This document shows positions 16,233 to 25,328 of a stretch of 64,000 nt of DNA, piece after piece. Under the pieces are notes generated by a model. That model was given only the letters and a program-made list of their open reading frames with translations, was not told where the DNA came from and did not search any database. Both the position numbers and the translations under genes were made by a program. This DNA comes from an uncultured Leifsonia sp. (GTDB lineage: Bacteria > Actinomycetota > Actinomycetes > Actinomycetales > Microbacteriaceae): positions 1 to 64,000 of the forward strand of contig NZ_CAMFLC010000011.1 of the NCBI RefSeq assembly GCF_945957465.1, written 5' to 3'. The stretch's first letter is position 1. Every line of letters begins with the position of its first letter.

Positions 16233-17401
16233 GCGCCACGAGCATCGATGACAGGCAGCGCGCGGCGCGGGTGCTGCTGCGCCATCCCCTCATCCGTTCC
16301 GCGGACGCGGAGCGGTTCCGGCTGGTCCGCCGGTACGCGGGTGAGCTGGCCGAGTGGTTCGAGATCAACACCGGCTGGGCGCTGCACCGGGACAGCGAAG
16401 TCGTCCGGCTCGACCGTGAGCCGGCGATCGATACCGATGCGACGCATCCTTTCGCGACGAAGTCGTCCGCAGCTCCGTTCTCGAGGCGACGTTATGTCTT
16501 GTTGATGCTGTGTCTCTCGGTGCTGGAGCGCAGCGACAGTCAGATCGCCCTGGGCCGCCTGGCGGAGCAGGCGATCCTGGCGGGGAGCGCCGACGAGCTG
16601 GTGTCGGGCGGATTCTCGTTCGGGCTGACCAGCCGGGAGGAGCGCGGTGACCTGGTCGCTGCTGTCCAGATGCTCCTGCACTGGGGAGTGCTCACGAAGG
16701 TAGCCGGCGACGAACAGGACTTCGTCCGCGAGACCGGCGATGCCCTCTACGACGTCTCCCGTCGTGTTCTATCCCAGCTGCTGGTGACCCGCCGTGGCCC
16801 CTCCACGGTTAAAGGGGCGACGCTCGACGAAAGATTGCGCGGGATGCGTGACCGCGGAACTGCTCCGACGGACGATCTGCGCAACCTTCGACTGCGGCAA
16901 AGCCTGACCCGGCGGCTGCTCGATGATCCAGTGCTCTATTTCGCCGAACTCTCCGACGAAGAGAACGCCTACCTCCGCAGCCAGCGCGCCGCGATCTGCC
17001 GACGCATCACCGAACTGACCGGGCTGGTCGCGGAGCTCCGCGAGGAGGGCCTCGCGATGGTGGACTTCGACGACGACCTCAGCGATGTGCGGATGCCCGA
17101 GAAGGGCACCGAGGGCCATGTGACCCTGCTCATCGCCGAACACCTCGCACGCTCGGGTGAGACTGAACACGACGTGGACAGCCTTGTCGCCGCTGTGCGG
17201 GACTGGGCTCCCGCCTTCGCCAAGTACTGGCGGGCGGGCGCGCGGGAGCCGGCCGCTGCACCTGAGCTGGTGGAGGTCGCGCTCACGCGACTTGCGGCCC
17301 TCCGGCTTGTGGCCCGCGACGAAAAGACCGTCGTGGCGCTCCCTGCTCTCAGCCGCTTCGCCGTTGCCGAACCCACCATTCTGGGAGACCCGAAATCGTG
17401 A
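16229..17401 (+). CDS. jetB: Wadjet subunit JetB (TIGR02678-like, KITE/winged-helix)
   Basis: GTG at 16229 overlaps the jetA stop (GTGA) and gives 390 residues. The start SATSIDDRQRAARVLLRHPL, the segment RLVRRYAGELAEWF near 30-43, and DREPAIDTDATHPF are typical of the TIGR02678 family. JetB is the KITE-like winged-helix partner that binds the kleisin JetA, in the way MukE or ScpB partners do in SMC complexes. The length is normal for the family and no truncation is seen. The stop overlaps jetC by 4 nt. Confidence 0.9.
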   Translation: MSATSIDDRQRAARVLLRHPLIRSADAERFRLVRRYAGELAEWFEINTGWALHRDSEVVRLDREPAIDTDATHPFATKSSAAPFSRRRYVLLMLCLSVLERSDSQIALGRLAEQAILAGSADELVSGGFSFGLTSREERGDLVAAVQMLLHWGVLTKVAGDEQDFVRETGDALYDVSRRVLSQLLVTRRGPSTVKGATLDERLRGMRDRGTAPTDDLRNLRLRQSLTRRLLDDPVLYFAELSDEENAYLRSQRAAICRRITELTGLVAELREEGLAMVDFDDDLSDVRMPEKGTEGHVTLLIAEHLARSGETEHDVDSLVAAVRDWAPAFAKYWRAGAREPAAAPELVEVALTRLAALRLVARDEKTVVALPALSRFAVAEPTILGDPKS

Positions 17402-20400
17402 CCATCGAAACAACTGCCCTCGCGTCCGACGTGTCTTCCGGACTCCCTTCGCCGACCAGCGTGCGTTGGCAGCCCCTCCGGCTGGGCATCGTCGACCTCT
17501 TCTACTACGAGAACGAAGTGTTCCCGTTCGTCGACGGCCGCTTGCTCCTGCGCGGTAACAACGGCGCTGGTAAGTCGAAGGTCTTGGCGCTGACGCTGCC
17601 GTTGCTGTTCGACGGCGATTTGTCGCCCCAACGTGTCGAGCCGGATGGTGACCGGCAGAAGCGCATGGAGCTGAACCTCCTGCTCGGTGACGAACACCCG
17701 AACAATGAGCGCGTCGGGTACAGCTGGCTGGAATTCGGCCGCCTCGACGACGACGGTGAGCCGCACTTCACGACGATCGGGCTGGGGTTGAAGGCTGCGA
17801 GAGGTCGCGCCATCACCAAGCACTGGTTCTTCGTGACGGATCAGCGTGTCGGTGACCAGTTGCACCTCATCGACAAGGGACGACTGGTGCTCGGCAGGGA
17901 TCGGCTGGCCTCCGCTCTGGAGGACTCCGGGCGCGTCTATGACAGTAAGGCCGAGTACCGGCATGCGGTCGATCAGCGCCTGTTCGGGCTGGGGGAGCGT
18001 CGGTACGCGGAGCTGATCGAGTTGCTGCTTCAGATTCGCGCTCCTCAGCTGTCGAAGAAGCCGAGCGAAGCGGCACTGTCGGAGGCGCTCACCCGCGCGC
18101 TCACCCCGGTCGGTGACGACGTGATCAAGTCGGTGGCCGACGGGTTGCGATCGCTGGATGAGGAGCGCGATCAGGTCAAGCAGCTCATCGCCGACCAGAA
18201 GGCGGTGCACGGATTCCTCGATCACTATCGCGAGTACGCCAGGGTGATGCTGAAGCGTCAGGCGGAGGCGCCGCGCAAGGACCAGGCTGAGTACGAACGC
18301 TACGGTCGCGCGATCATCGAGACGACGGCCGAACTCGACACGTTGCAGCGAACGTTGGCGGAGCTGGGTGCTCAGCTCGCCGTGATGCGTGCGGAACGCG
18401 TTGAGCTCGAGGGGGAACGCGAAGCATTGCGCGACAGCGAAAACGCCGAGAGCGAGCGTTTGCTGGAGATGGCCGAAAGGGCAGCCCACGAAGCGGACGA
18501 GCGCGAAGATCGGGCAAACGACGCGAAGAAGCGGGCCGACGATCGCCTGGAGGCCGCTCGAGCCGAGGCCGGCGCCGACAACGATCGCGCCGACCAGGCC
18601 CGCCGTACCGCGCTGGAGGCGATCACTGCCGCGGCTGACGCTGCCGGGAGGGCCGGAATCGCGCATCGTCACGACGCGTTGCTCGACACTCCGAGCGAGC
18701 AGATGGAGGCTGCCGTCGCCGCCGATCGAGCGGCGACCGGAGCTGAAATCGGCCGCAAGCGCGAAGGGGTCACCCGTGTAACAGCCCTGCTCGACGCCGT
18801 TGTGAGTGCGGAGGCAGCCGTGGGACAGGCTGCACTGAGGGAGGCTGAAGCCGAAAGTCGCCGCGCGGATGCCATGGAAGAACGCGTCGCTGCCGACGCT
18901 GCGGTCGATGACGCGGTCGATGCCTATCTCTCCGACGTCGAGATCGCCCTGGCCGCGCTGACCGAGTTGTCGATTTCGGACGCTGCTTTCGAGGATTTCA
19001 CTGACTGGGTCAGGCTTCGCGCCGGTGAGAACCCAGCGGCGATGGCGCTTCGCTTATCGGCTGACGGGGTACTGGACGATTTGCGCGGTCAGCGTGCCTC
19101 CAAGACGCTGCAACTGGAGGAGCTTGCGCGTCGCATCCTCGACCTCCAGACGGAGATCGATGCTCTCCAAAACGGTGAATCCGTTGAGCCTGACATGGCG
19201 CCCACGCGCGCTGCAGCACCGGGAGAGTCGATCCCGCTCTGGCGGGCAGTGAGCTTCCGGGACGATCTCGACGAGGCCGCCCGAGCCGGAATCGAGGCAG
19301 GGCTGGAGGGGAGCGGATTGCTCACCGCAGCGGTCGTCTCCGATGGATCGGTTCGACGCGTCGACGACGGACAACTCATCCTGCTTGCGACCGACGTTCC
19401 CGTGTCGGGTCGCACCCTCGCGGATGTGCTCATCGCCGAGCCGCCGGCCGGCACTGCCGTCATGGAGTCGACCATCACGGGGGTCCTTCGCGGTATTGCC
19501 CTCAGCGAAGCTCCCGACGACGATCCCGCACCGGTGTGGGTGGGCACATCCGGCCGGTACCGTCTCGGATCGGCGTATGGTGCCTGGTCGGCGGACTCCG
19601 CCCGGTTCATCGGCGAGAGCGCTCGAGCGGCGGCTCGCGAACAACGGTTGCGTCAGGCGCGAGCCCAACTCGACCAACTCGCCAGCGAAGAATCCGACCT
19701 GCACAGGCTTCTCGCGACAATTGCCGAGCGCGTGGCGACCGTCGAGCGGGAGCGAGGAGCGGTGCCGTATCCGCACGCGCTCCAGAACGCAGATGATGCT
19801 GCGCGCTCCGCGGCCGAACGCGTCCGGCAGCGTGAGGCCGAACTCGTCAAGGCGCGGGAGTCGGCATCTGTCGCGGCAAGGCGCGCCCGGTCTGCGGTGG
19901 AGGAGCTTCGTGCCGATGCGGAGGTTCTCGGGTTACCGGCCGCAGTGGAGGGTATCCGGGCGCTCGGCATCGCCCTGTCCTCGTACGAGCGGCTCGTCGA
20001 GGGTGCTTGGAATAGCCTCTCTCGTGTTGCCGACGCGCTAAGGGTGTTGGTGCGCTCGAGCGAACAACTGCGTCAGGCTCAGGGGGATGCCGAACGTGCG
20101 TCCGAAGAGAAGGAAGCGGCCGTCACCGAGCTGATCGTGAAACGGGCGCACGCCGACGGGTTGCGGGTCTCCGTCGGGACCGACGTGGAGCATCACCGCG
20201 AACGCGTAGCGGTGAATGCTGCCAGAACGAAGCAGGTGGACCGGGAGCTTTCTCGGCTCAGCCGCGAGGAGAAGAACCTCGGCGAGATCCGGGGTGGGCT
20301 AAGCGAGAAGCTCAACGGCATGCGCTCAGACCAGGAACGAAGCCACGAAGCCCGGGTGGAGGCCGTCGACGCGCTGCGCCGCACCACAATGCTGGGGTTG

Positions 20401-21510
20401 GCGCGCGTCGCCGAGCTGGAAGCCGAAGAACCGGAGGGAATGGACGAGTGGGCCGTCACCTCCGGCGTGCGGTTCGCGCGTGCTCTCGACGCCGAGCTCG
20501 CGAGTGTCGACGCGTCGATCGAGCGTTACAACCGGCTGCTCTCGCAGGTCCATAGCGAGTTCACCGACCTCCAGCGTTCGCTGGGTCGTCACGGTCACGA
20601 GGCGGCGTACATCCCGAGCGACGACGGTGTGCGGGTCGTCGTGTCGATCTCGGGCCGTGAGCTGCTCCTCGTCGACCTCGCCGTCCAGTTGGGCGATCGG
20701 ATCGAAGAGCACGAGCGCTTGCTCAACGCGAAAGAGCGCGAGATCATACAGACCCACCTCGTCGCCGAGGTCGGCGCCCAGCTGTCCGAGTTGATCGGTG
20801 AGGCCGACCACCAGAGCGTTCAGCTGAACAACGAATTGCGCACCCGCCCCACCTCGACCGGCATGACACTACGCGTGCTGTGGAAGCCACGCTCGGATGG
20901 TCCGGCGGGGCTGACTGATGCGCGACGGATCCTCGGCACGACCGCAGATGTCTGGGGCGAAGACGACCGCACCGCCCTCGGCGCGTTCCTGCAGGCGCGG
21001 ATCGCGGAAGTCCGCGACGCGGATGAGGCCGGCAACTGGTACGACCATCTCGGCGAAGCGCTCGACTACCGTCGCTGGCACCGTTTCACGGTCGAGCGGC
21101 AGCAGGGCGGAAAGTGGAAGCCCGCGACGGGGCCCGCATCCGGCGGGGAGCGTGTGCTGGCAGCGAGCATTCCGCTCTTTGCCGCGGCGTCATCGCACTA
21201 TCGAACAGCAGCGAATCCGTATGCGCCGCGTCTCATCATGCTCGACGAAGCGTTCGCCGGCGTTGATGACAGCGCGCGGGCCGATTGTCTCGGTCTGCTG
21301 GCGGAGTTCGACCTGGACGTCGTGATGACGAGCGAGCGCGAGTGGGGATGCTACCCGGAGGTGCCAGGACTTTCGATCGCTCAGCTCACTCGCTTCGACG
21401 GTGCGAACGCGGTGCATGTGCAGCGTTGGCGCTGGGACGGCCGCAAGCGCACGGAGGTCGCTGAATGTGACGTGGTCGCCGACGCCGCCCGCGCGGGCGA
21501 ACTCTGGTGA
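17398..21510 (+). CDS. jetC: Wadjet SMC-like ATPase JetC (TIGR02680-like)
   Basis: The 1,370-residue protein has the ABC/SMC head split by a long coiled coil. Walker A GNNGAGKS is at 53-60. Glu/Ala/Arg-rich coiled coil runs about 270-540 and 720-1000, around a hinge-like globular region (about 560-700, with AVVSDGSVRRVDDG). The ABC signature SGGERVLAA is near 1248, and Walker B RLIMLDEAFAGVDD near 1275-1290. JetC powers DNA loop extrusion that lets the complex sense circular plasmid size before cleavage by JetD. The GTG start overlaps jetB by 4 nt. All nucleotide-binding motifs are intact, so the system looks functional. Confidence 0.93.
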   Translation: MTIETTALASDVSSGLPSPTSVRWQPLRLGIVDLFYYENEVFPFVDGRLLLRGNNGAGKSKVLALTLPLLFDGDLSPQRVEPDGDRQKRMELNLLLGDEHPNNERVGYSWLEFGRLDDDGEPHFTTIGLGLKAARGRAITKHWFFVTDQRVGDQLHLIDKGRLVLGRDRLASALEDSGRVYDSKAEYRHAVDQRLFGLGERRYAELIELLLQIRAPQLSKKPSEAALSEALTRALTPVGDDVIKSVADGLRSLDEERDQVKQLIADQKAVHGFLDHYREYARVMLKRQAEAPRKDQAEYERYGRAIIETTAELDTLQRTLAELGAQLAVMRAERVELEGEREALRDSENAESERLLEMAERAAHEADEREDRANDAKKRADDRLEAARAEAGADNDRADQARRTALEAITAAADAAGRAGIAHRHDALLDTPSEQMEAAVAADRAATGAEIGRKREGVTRVTALLDAVVSAEAAVGQAALREAEAESRRADAMEERVAADAAVDDAVDAYLSDVEIALAALTELSISDAAFEDFTDWVRLRAGENPAAMALRLSADGVLDDLRGQRASKTLQLEELARRILDLQTEIDALQNGESVEPDMAPTRAAAPGESIPLWRAVSFRDDLDEAARAGIEAGLEGSGLLTAAVVSDGSVRRVDDGQLILLATDVPVSGRTLADVLIAEPPAGTAVMESTITGVLRGIALSEAPDDDPAPVWVGTSGRYRLGSAYGAWSADSARFIGESARAAAREQRLRQARAQLDQLASEESDLHRLLATIAERVATVERERGAVPYPHALQNADDAARSAAERVRQREAELVKARESASVAARRARSAVEELRADAEVLGLPAAVEGIRALGIALSSYERLVEGAWNSLSRVADALRVLVRSSEQLRQAQGDAERASEEKEAAVTELIVKRAHADGLRVSVGTDVEHHRERVAVNAARTKQVDRELSRLSREEKNLGEIRGGLSEKLNGMRSDQERSHEARVEAVDALRRTTMLGLARVAELEAEEPEGMDEWAVTSGVRFARALDAELASVDASIERYNRLLSQVHSEFTDLQRSLGRHGHEAAYIPSDDGVRVVVSISGRELLLVDLAVQLGDRIEEHERLLNAKEREIIQTHLVAEVGAQLSELIGEADHQSVQLNNELRTRPTSTGMTLRVLWKPRSDGPAGLTDARRILGTTADVWGEDDRTALGAFLQARIAEVRDADEAGNWYDHLGEALDYRRWHRFTVERQQGGKWKPATGPASGGERVLAASIPLFAAASSHYRTAANPYAPRLIMLDEAFAGVDDSARADCLGLLAEFDLDVVMTSEREWGCYPEVPGLSIAQLTRFDGANAVHVQRWRWDGRKRTEVAECDVVADAARAGELW

Positions 21511-22751
21511 GCGAAGACGGCGCGCAGCTCGCTCAGCTTCGACGGATCCTGGGCACTCCGGACACCGCCTGGTTGCTCTCTCGCTTGCGGGCCCGCCTCG
21601 AGCAGAGGGGCATTCTTGCCGGGACCGTGACGAAGCAGGCGGCGACCACTGCGGAGCGGGTCGCAGCCTCCAGGTTTTTCGGCAAGCCCGTTCGCTCGGG
21701 CTCGAGCGCAACGGTCTCGCTCGAGGCGCTCGACGCGCTACTGCGGCGGGGAGCGTGGCCGGAGGGCCTGGAATCTGCCGTCATCGCCCTCACGGGTCCG
21801 GTTGTCGGCCCGGAGGTCCGACGGGCCGAGCGCGAAGCCTGGCTGGAAGCCGCCGCCACACTCCGCCAGGTGACAGCCGTTCACCCTGACCTGGCGGAGT
21901 GGACAGACCAAGCAGGGCGCACAGGGGCATTGAAACGCGCTGTCCGGACAACGGCTGAAGCGCGCCGTCTAGCGGCCCAGCTCGTGACGCTTGCCAGCGC
22001 TCTTCCAACGGAAGGAGAGGTACTCGGCGTGCTCGCCGCGCGACTCTTCGGGGATGCGCACGCGCTGGACTCGAAGACGACGCTCGGCGCACTGGCGGTC
22101 GGGCTAGCTGCGGCGATCGGCGGCAGCCCCAGCCCTTCGAGCGCACACGATCGACGGGAGGCGTGGCTCTCCTGCGGCGTCGTTGTGGACGAGCTTTCAT
22201 CGACGGTCATCGCTCTCGGGCTTCCGGGCGGCGCCACGTCGCCGACGGCCCGAGCGCTCGCCGCACTGTCGGAGTCGGGCCAGCCGGCGGTCTTGACCTA
22301 TCGCCAGCTCGCCGTCGACGACATCGGCACCTGTCCGCAGGTCGTCTGGGTGTGCGAGAACCCTGCGGTGGTCGCATCTGCGGCAGTCCGTTTCGGGGCG
22401 GCCGCACCAGCGCTGGTGTGCGTCAACGGACAGCCGGGGGCTGCGGTCGTCCGCTTGCTTACGCGACTGCTCGAAGGCGGTTCGAGCCTTCGATATCACG
22501 GGGACTTCGACGCGGGCGGGATCTCGATCGCTCGCACGTTGGCACGTCGGGTGCCCTGGTTGCCCTGGCGCTTCGACGAAGAGCACTACCGTGCTGCGTG
22601 CGCCTCTGGAGAGACGTTCTCGGCGTTCACGGGAACGGTGGGGGAGACCCCCTGGGATCCGGGTCTGACAGCCGCGATGGACGAACTCCGTTTCCGCGTC
22701 GAAGAGGAGTCGGTTCTGCGGGAGCTCTTGGGAGATCTCGCTGCGGGGTGA
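21507..22751 (+). CDS. jetD: Wadjet nuclease subunit JetD (TIGR02679-like, Toprim)
   Basis: GTG at 21507 overlaps jetC by 4 nt. The 414-residue protein has an N-terminal DNA-binding-like region (LLSRLRARLEQRGIL). Its C-terminal Toprim domain has WVCENPAVV near residues 282-290, which supplies the catalytic glutamate, and YHGDFDAGG near 330-338, which supplies the DxD metal-binding pair. JetD is the topoisomerase VI-like nuclease that cuts plasmid DNA after JetABC engagement. The gene is the last of the operon. The next gene (22871-23470) is convergent, 119 bp away. Confidence 0.92.
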   Translation: MSEDGAQLAQLRRILGTPDTAWLLSRLRARLEQRGILAGTVTKQAATTAERVAASRFFGKPVRSGSSATVSLEALDALLRRGAWPEGLESAVIALTGPVVGPEVRRAEREAWLEAAATLRQVTAVHPDLAEWTDQAGRTGALKRAVRTTAEARRLAAQLVTLASALPTEGEVLGVLAARLFGDAHALDSKTTLGALAVGLAAAIGGSPSPSSAHDRREAWLSCGVVVDELSSTVIALGLPGGATSPTARALAALSESGQPAVLTYRQLAVDDIGTCPQVVWVCENPAVVASAAVRFGAAAPALVCVNGQPGAAVVRLLTRLLEGGSSLRYHGDFDAGGISIARTLARRVPWLPWRFDEEHYRAACASGETFSAFTGTVGETPWDPGLTAAMDELRFRVEEESVLRELLGDLAAG

Positions 22752-22870
22752 CTCGGAAGCGATGCACATGCTCGCACTCTGGCGGAGTGGATGGGGAAGT
22801 GCAGACAAACTCTGTCCGCCAACCGATTTTCGATTGCGATCCGTCGAACGAACGCAAACGTCGCGTTGAG

Positions 22871-23470
22871 TCAGGGTGTCTTGGGATTCAGCTCGACGTC
22901 CGGAAGCAGCGTCGTCGGGTAGTCCGCTCGATGCGCGACGGCGCGTTCGACGAGCGCGTAGACGCGGTCGTTCAGCGCATCGCCGGGGTAGTAGGACGAA
23001 AAGATTGATTCGGCCTCGTCGGCACTCTCGATGTCGAGTTCGGTGACGAGGCTGACAATGTCGGCCGTGTCGCGTCCAGGCCGGCTCATCGCGGCTCGGA
23101 GCTTCATGGCGAGGAGCGCGTCAGCCGGCGCGACCTCGACGAGGATGCCATCGCGGTCGTACAGCGGTCGCCAGTTCACGGACTTGCCCCAGTCTGGGAA
23201 GAACTGGGACGCATTCGCGTTCAGCCAATCGGTCGGCCAATCCCGCTCGATCGCGATGCGTTCTGCGATGGGAAGGAGCGCGTCGTGGGGGTCAAGCCGC
23301 GCATCGACATCGACTGTTCGCCGGCGGTCCACATGGGAGAGCGCGAGCGCGGCACCGCCGACGATGCTGATCCGGACGGGCCCGATGTTGGCGCTATATA
23401 CACGTTCGATGAGGTCGTTGAGTGCTTCGATCAGTGAGCCACGATCGAGCTGCGGGCTCGGATCAGACAC
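22871..23470 (-). CDS. Nucleotidyltransferase-fold toxin (DUF6036/AbiEii-like)
   Basis: The 199-residue protein has a minimal nucleotidyltransferase signature: ISIVGGAALAL near residues 34-44 followed by RTVDVDARL with its DxD pair near 51-59. A C-terminal segment LLAMKLRAAMSRPGRDTADIV matches the conserved K...R.RDxxDI pattern of this toxin-like group. The upstream XRE gene overlaps it by 8 bp, which is the order antitoxin then toxin. Family members in such pairs modify tRNA ends or other targets; the target here is unknown. Confidence 0.75.
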   Translation of the reverse strand: MSDPSPQLDRGSLIEALNDLIERVYSANIGPVRISIVGGAALALSHVDRRRTVDVDARLDPHDALLPIAERIAIERDWPTDWLNANASQFFPDWGKSVNWRPLYDRDGILVEVAPADALLAMKLRAAMSRPGRDTADIVSLVTELDIESADEAESIFSSYYPGDALNDRVYALVERAVAHRADYPTTLLPDVELNPKTP

Positions 23471-24038
23471 TGGCCAGCGTTCCTTCCTCGATCAGGACAC
23501 CGCGTTCGAGGAACTCCGGCGGCACTTGGGAAATGTCTGGCGCATCGTCCAGCGGATGCAGATGCGGGGCCCGCAGCTCTGCGTTGTCGGTGATCGCGTG
23601 GCTCGTCCAGGCCGCTTCGGGCAAACGCGCCTGATGAAGCCGGTAAGCGACTACTCCGGACAGGGCGGCGTCCCACTCTCGACTACCGGTGCTCTCCGGC
23701 TCAGCGACCACCAGCGCGGCGACGACCAAGGGCGCTTCCTTGGCAAGTCCATCGGAGAAGTCGAGAAGGGCCCGGAACGCGCCGTCTCTGCTGTCTTCGT
23801 GGAGCGCGGTCGCGATTCTCGCCGCCGTTTCGACCGCGCTTGGGTGCGTCGTCGGGATGAGAAGCAGGCGGTGCTGCGCGGCGCGCGCGAGGTGCGCTGC
23901 AGACGCGACGCCGGTGTCTCGCCTGCCACGTTCGACGCCCGAGACGATCGGTTGGTAGGTGTCCGCGCGGTCCGCGATTTCGGCCTGACTGAATCCTGCG
24001 GCTCTGCGCGCCGCCCGGATGAGATCCGCGAATGCCAT
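23463..24038 (-). CDS. XRE-family antitoxin/repressor of the nucleotidyltransferase pair
   Basis: ATG at 24038 was chosen because GGAGGTGAG lies just upstream; an in-frame ATG at 24059 has no site. The 191-residue protein begins MAFADLIRAARRAAGFSQAE, an HTH_3 domain (about 1-60: GFSQAEIADRADTYQPIVSG). It continues with a C-terminal region of about 130 residues that probably contacts the partner. It is the first gene of the two-gene cassette. A near-perfect inverted repeat sits about 20 bp upstream and is the likely autoregulatory operator. Confidence 0.8.
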   Translation of the reverse strand: MAFADLIRAARRAAGFSQAEIADRADTYQPIVSGVERGRRDTGVASAAHLARAAQHRLLLIPTTHPSAVETAARIATALHEDSRDGAFRALLDFSDGLAKEAPLVVAALVVAEPESTGSREWDAALSGVVAYRLHQARLPEAAWTSHAITDNAELRAPHLHPLDDAPDISQVPPEFLERGVLIEEGTLASV

Positions 24039-24059
24039 GCCACTCACCTCCGATCCCAT

Positions 24060-24079
24060 TTATACTCAATTCAGTATAA
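24060..24079. promoter_or_regulatory. Palindromic operator/promoter of the toxin-antitoxin cassette
   Basis: TTATACT-C-AATT-C-AGTATAA is a 20-bp inverted repeat with only two mismatched centre-flanking positions. It is AT-rich in a GC-rich neighbourhood and contains -10-like TATACT and TATAAA on the gene strand. It lies 21 bp upstream of the antitoxin ATG, as expected for XRE autoregulation. Confidence 0.75.
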
Positions 24080-24233
24080 CTCCAGCTTGCGCCAATGGGC
24101 GACTCAATCGCTCCAGAGCGTCCCCGCTCTCCCCCAAGACGCGCTCGTTGAGCCGGCGCTCGTACCTGGAGATGGCGACTGTCCTACCATCCCGTCCGGT
24201 CGCGATTCGAAGGACCATGGTCCCGCGGATCAT
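24066..24233 (-). CDS. Short reading frame upstream of the toxin-antitoxin cassette, possible remnant
   Basis: A 55-codon minus-strand frame begins MIRGTMVLRIATGRDG and ends VILN inside the operator palindrome. The amino-acid composition is protein-like, and AGGAGG lies 2 nt before the ATG, which is too close to be ideal. It could be the 3' remnant of a larger gene displaced when the cassette arrived. No family is recognised. Confidence 0.25.
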   Translation of the reverse strand: MIRGTMVLRIATGRDGRTVAISRYERRLNERVLGESGDALERLSRPLAQAGVILN

Positions 24234-24309
24234 CGCCTCCTACGCTGCATGATTGTCCGGGGTGTTCGATCAATCGGGCTCGCCCTGCGGATGGAAGGGG
24301 CCGGAACTC

Positions 24310-25014
24310 ATGAAGCGGTTGCCTGTTCAGGTCGTTCTCGGGGCACTTGTGCTGGCCGCGGGGGTCCTCCTGCTGCTCGAAGCTCTCGGCGTGATCGTCA
24401 CGCCGGTCTTGTGGGCGCTGGTGCTGGTGGCTGCTGGCGTGACGTTCGGGTTCGTGTTCTTCGCGGAGCGACGGTCCTGGTGGGCGGCCATCCCGAGTGC
24501 TGCGCTGATCGGCGCAGCGATCGTCACGCTCATGGATCTCGACCCGCGCGGGCTCGGCCAGTGGACCGCGGTGCCGATGCTCGGCGTGCTCAGTTTGGGC
24601 TTCTGGGCCATCTATCTGCGCGATCGACGTCACTGGTGGGCGCTGATCCCGGGCGGAATCCTGCTGACGCTCTCGATCGTCACCGCCCTGGCCGGCACGG
24701 TGGGCGGTGCGGGAACGGGTGTGGCCTTCCTGTTGGGGGCGGCCCTCACCTTCGTCCTGGTCGCCGTGCTCCCGGGAGGAACGTCCCCGCGCTGGTGGGC
24801 CTGGATCCCGGCCGGTGTGCTGGCTCTGGCAGCGGTCGCGGTGCTCGCCAGCGTGGCGGAATGGTTCGCGCTGGTGAACGTGCTCTGGCCGATCGCCGTG
24901 ATCGGGGCGGGGGCGTTCCTGATCGGGCGGGCGGTCCGGCGGCGGAGGCGACCCGGGGACGGCGCCGATGCCGGGTCCGGCGCGACGTCGCCCGGGACCG
25001 CGGATCGTTCGTGA
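24310..25014 (+). CDS. Eight-helix membrane protein with internal W-x-x-IP repeats
   Basis: ATG at 24310 (MKRLPVQVVLGAL) follows AAGGGG at suitable spacing; an earlier in-frame start would add a polar stretch. The 234-residue protein is almost wholly hydrophobic, with about eight helices. Three helix pairs begin with a repeated WWA(A/L/W)IP motif after short Arg-rich loops (ERRSWWAAIP, DRRHWWALIP, SPRWWAWIP), which suggests internal duplication. The C-terminal tail is basic (RAVRRRRRPGD). It resembles small uncharacterised actinobacterial membrane proteins. No transport motif is visible. Confidence 0.75.
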   Translation: MKRLPVQVVLGALVLAAGVLLLLEALGVIVTPVLWALVLVAAGVTFGFVFFAERRSWWAAIPSAALIGAAIVTLMDLDPRGLGQWTAVPMLGVLSLGFWAIYLRDRRHWWALIPGGILLTLSIVTALAGTVGGAGTGVAFLLGAALTFVLVAVLPGGTSPRWWAWIPAGVLALAAVAVLASVAEWFALVNVLWPIAVIGAGAFLIGRAVRRRRRPGDGADAGSGATSPGTADRS

Positions 25015-25036
25015 GCGCAGATCGTTCGTGAGCGCA
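25003..25036 (+). repeat. Two tandem 17-bp repeats spanning a stop codon
   Basis: GATCGTTCGTGAGCGCA occurs twice in perfect tandem, with a degenerate third copy starting at 25037. The first copy contains the stop codon of the membrane-protein gene. Confidence 0.9.
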
Positions 25037-25328
25037 GACCGCTCCTGACGATCGCGAATCGCTCGCGCTCCGCATACACGGCGGAGGTGTCCCATTCGTG
25101 GACGCCCCGGCAGACGCCGGACCGGTCGGGGGCGACCCAGAGCGTGGACACATGCCGGGGAAGCCGACGCACAGTGACGTGTTCAGGGTGCTTTCGACCT
25201 CGAAGAGTCGATGTGCGCGCCCCCGGATGAACCGCAGACGGAACCCGACGATGAGGACGCAGGGGCCACGCGGCAGCACCGGGCCGCGGCCCGGCTCGCG
25301 GCCACTCGCGGTCGCCGGCGGGGCCGCC
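25037..25328. other. Intergenic stretch with no recognised gene
   Basis: Short frames exist on both strands, but none has convincing composition, ribosome-binding site or family motif. It separates the membrane-protein gene from the convergent GyrI-like gene. Confidence 0.5.

Noticed and set aside
13100-24079. A bounded integrative element with attL/attR at tRNA-Arg
   Set aside because: No integrase, excisionase or second copy of the tRNA 3' end was seen, so only an island-like block can be claimed.
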